Shown here: one piece after another, positions 5,238 to 6,520 of the stretch | Layout: the number at the start of each line of letters is the position of its first letter | Numbering within the stretch: position 1 is the first letter of the stretch | Origin: Parvularculaceae bacterium | GTDB lineage: Bacteria > Pseudomonadota > Alphaproteobacteria > Caulobacterales > Parvularculaceae | Length of the DNA stretch: 6,520 bases | Reading direction: 5' to 3' | Assembly (NCBI GenBank): GCA_013389125.1 | Contig: JACADX010000141.1 | Location: 1-6,520 of the forward strand | Notes under the pieces: model-generated | The model's input: only the letters and a program-made list of their open reading frames with translations | Told to the model about the DNA's origin: nothing | Database searches by the model: none | Position numbers and translations under genes: made by a program

Positions 5238-6188
5238 ATGGCCGCCCGCCGCCACAGCCGCGACATGTCGCTCGCTGCCGGAAACCACACGAAGGCGCTC
5301 CTGTTCGGCGCCGTCGCCATCGCGCTGCTTTGCGCGATGGACGGCGTCATCAAGCATCTTGTCGCGACGAACGATTCCCTCGTCGTCACGCTCGGCCGAT
5401 ACATTTTCGGCGCCGGCTTCGCCTTTGCGATCTGGCTGCGCTCGGGCCGGCCGGCGCTGACGCGCGAGATGTTGAAGGCGCACGGCCTTCGCGGCATCGT
5501 CATCGCGATTTCAGCCTCGCTCTTCTTCTGGTGCATTTCAGTGCTGCCGCTCGCCGAACTCATCACCATCTGCTTCATCGCGCCGCTGCTTGTTCCGTTC
5601 GTCGCGCGGGCGGTGCTCGGGGAGAAGATCCGTCCGCGCTCGATGGCGGCGGCGCTCCTCGGTTTCGCCGGCGTCATTGTCGCGAGCGCGGGCGCGGAGA
5701 CGGGCGAATTCGACCGCATGCGCATGCTCGGGATCGCCGGCGCGGTCGGCTCCGCCGTCACCTATGCTCTGTCGATCACGCTCCTTCGGGGCCGCGCCGG
5801 CAAAGACGGGCCGGCCGTTGTCGGCGTCCTTTCGAGCGTCATACCCGGCGCCATCATCGCCGTGCCGACGCTGGCGACCGGCGAACTCCCGCCCGCGAGC
5901 GACCTTCCGGCGTTCCTCCTCCTCGGCGCCTTCGCGGCCGCCTGCATGTGGTTCTTCGCGCGCGCTTATGCGTGCGCCGAGGCGCAGGTGCTGGCGCCGC
6001 TCGAATATACGGCGCTGATCTGGGCGGCGATCATCGGCTTCGTCTTCTTCGCGGAGGTCCCGCGCCCTGAGGTCTTCGCCGGCGCCGTCATCATCATTGG
6101 CGCCTGCCTTTGGGGCGCTCATGAACCGGCGCTCTGGCGAACGCGAAAGCCGGTCGTCGAAACGGCCCCCGCCGACAAGCCGGTTTAG
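5238..6188 (+). CDS. DMT superfamily (EamA domain) transporter
   Basis: This is a 316-residue polytopic inner-membrane protein with about ten hydrophobic helices arranged as two EamA repeats (about 20-150 and 160-290), the standard layout of drug/metabolite transporters. Repeat 1 contains the typical run FFWCISVLPLAELITICFIAPL followed by VLGEKI. Repeat 2 contains the matching AQVLAPLEYTALIWAAIIGF followed by FFAEVP. The C-terminus is a short hydrophilic tail ending ETAPADKPV. The substrate cannot be predicted; family members export or import metabolites, amino acids or drugs. The start at 5238 lies 4 nt behind the upstream stop, which favours coupled translation because no good Shine-Dalgarno is visible. 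ATG at 5265 (307 residues, MSLAAGNH) is a real alternative, as the first nine residues are basic and not part of a helix. Its stop codon overlaps, on the other strand, the stop of the doubtful frame at 6185. Confidence 0.92.
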   Translation: MAARRHSRDMSLAAGNHTKALLFGAVAIALLCAMDGVIKHLVATNDSLVVTLGRYIFGAGFAFAIWLRSGRPALTREMLKAHGLRGIVIAISASLFFWCISVLPLAELITICFIAPLLVPFVARAVLGEKIRPRSMAAALLGFAGVIVASAGAETGEFDRMRMLGIAGAVGSAVTYALSITLLRGRAGKDGPAVVGVLSSVIPGAIIAVPTLATGELPPASDLPAFLLLGAFAAACMWFFARAYACAEAQVLAPLEYTALIWAAIIGFVFFAEVPRPEVFAGAVIIIGACLWGAHEPALWRTRKPVVETAPADKPV

Positions 6189-6424
6189 AAATCCGCTCCG
6201 GCCGCGCTCTTGCGCGTCGCGCGGGGAACGCGCCGCTTCGTCCGCGGGTTTTGCAGCGCCGGCGTGCGGTCGCCCTCCTTGACGCGGAGGTCGTCCGCCG
6301 CATTGACATTCTTGTCCGGCGCCGCCTTCGATAAGGGGACGCTGGCCGCCGGTTGTTGTTCCGCTCCGCAGCGCTGGCGCCGGGGCGCCCTTTTCCGCCG
6401 CCGTGCGCGCGCAATTTCGACTGG
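6185..6424 (-). pseudogene. Possible broken gene: basic C-terminal tail with no usable start
   Basis: This 332-nt right-end stretch (6189-6520) holds no intact gene. One minus frame is open for 79 codons and ends at a TAA (6185-6187) overlapping the transporter's stop. Its last 52 codons (6188-6343) look coding: by my count 45 end in G or C, and the peptide is a mix of charged and small residues, with NAADDLRVKEGDRTPALQNP then TKRRVPRATRKSAAGADF. Above 6343 the same frame turns Arg-rich, third-position GC falls to about two thirds, and there is no ATG, GTG or TTG before a TGA at 6425-6427. The frame continues beyond that TGA to an ATG at 6515-6517. A neighbouring frame (start at 6428, MTSRNCARTAAEKGAP) or the third frame could be the true upstream part, so a frameshift around 6340-6370 would restore a gene. 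The tail looks like a disordered, nucleic-acid-binding-like segment; the function is not recognised. Confidence 0.35.
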
Positions 6425-6520
6425 TCATGCGGGCTGGAGGCGCAAACGGCGCCGTTTGGCGGGTTCTGAAAGGCGCCCCTCGGCCGCCGCCGATCGTCGC
6501 CGGCGAAAAGTCGTCATGGC

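Noticed and set aside
4691..5761. 356-codon open frame on the minus strand
   Set aside because: It lies antisense to two plausible membrane-protein genes. Its translation is Arg/Pro/Ser-rich without domain character, and long antisense frames are expected in GC-rich coding DNA.
6425..6427. TGA as a selenocysteine codon in the right-end frame
   Set aside because: No stable SECIS-like hairpin is apparent directly downstream, no selenoprotein family motif surrounds it, and coding character on both sides of the TGA is weak.
5538..6428. 296-codon open frame on the minus strand
   Set aside because: Most of it is antisense to the clear EamA transporter, and the product is a low-complexity Arg/Asp/Gly-rich chain. 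Only its first part was considered, as a possible upstream frame of the broken right-end gene.
1..6520. CRISPR array, tRNA, insertion sequence or prophage signals
   Set aside because: I saw no regularly spaced direct repeats, tRNA-like cloverleaf, transposase or integrase motifs, or target-site duplications by eye.

Overview
The window is GC-rich DNA with compact, mostly bacterial-looking genes. It carries seven well-supported protein genes and one doubtful, apparently broken reading frame at the right end. GC-rich third codon positions, the protein types and the short intergenic gaps suggest an alphaproteobacterium. No rRNA or other phylogenetic marker is present, so that is an inference and I name no genus.

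Layout. Positions 26-1860 hold a three-gene minus-strand operon read right to left: a cysteine-rich lipoprotein, a 2H phosphoesterase of the 2'-5' RNA ligase type, and an aldo/keto reductase. The genes are separated by a 3-nt gap and then a 4-nt overlap. A 102-nt divergent promoter region (1861-1962) separates this operon from a plus-strand paraoxonase-like arylesterase/lactonase (1963-3009) with its complete calcium-site and His-dyad residues. A 120-nt convergent gap (3010-3129) contains three stem-loops, one of which overlaps the arylesterase stop codon and looks like a terminator. Two minus-strand genes follow: a secreted protein of unknown function with an Ig/Fn3-like C-terminal part (3130-3882), and a membrane-anchored LuxR-type helix-turn-helix regulator (4061-4636). 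A second divergent region (4637-4801) leads to a plus-strand pair: a four-helix membrane protein (4802-5233) and, 4 nt later, an EamA/DMT-family transporter (5238-6188).

The last 332 nt contain no intact gene. A minus-strand frame that stops inside the transporter stop codon has strong coding character for its last 52 codons but no usable start. It looks like the tail of a frameshifted or degraded gene.

How the genes work together: the first operon is probably co-translated, but its products have no obvious shared pathway. The HTH regulator may control its divergent neighbours, which is only positional inference. I see no mobile element, CRISPR array, tRNA or defence system, and nothing I would call a new multi-gene system. 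The points most worth a second look are the right-end broken frame, the TTG start directly behind an in-frame stop, the sensor-less membrane LuxR regulator, and the conserved but uncharacterised secreted proteins.
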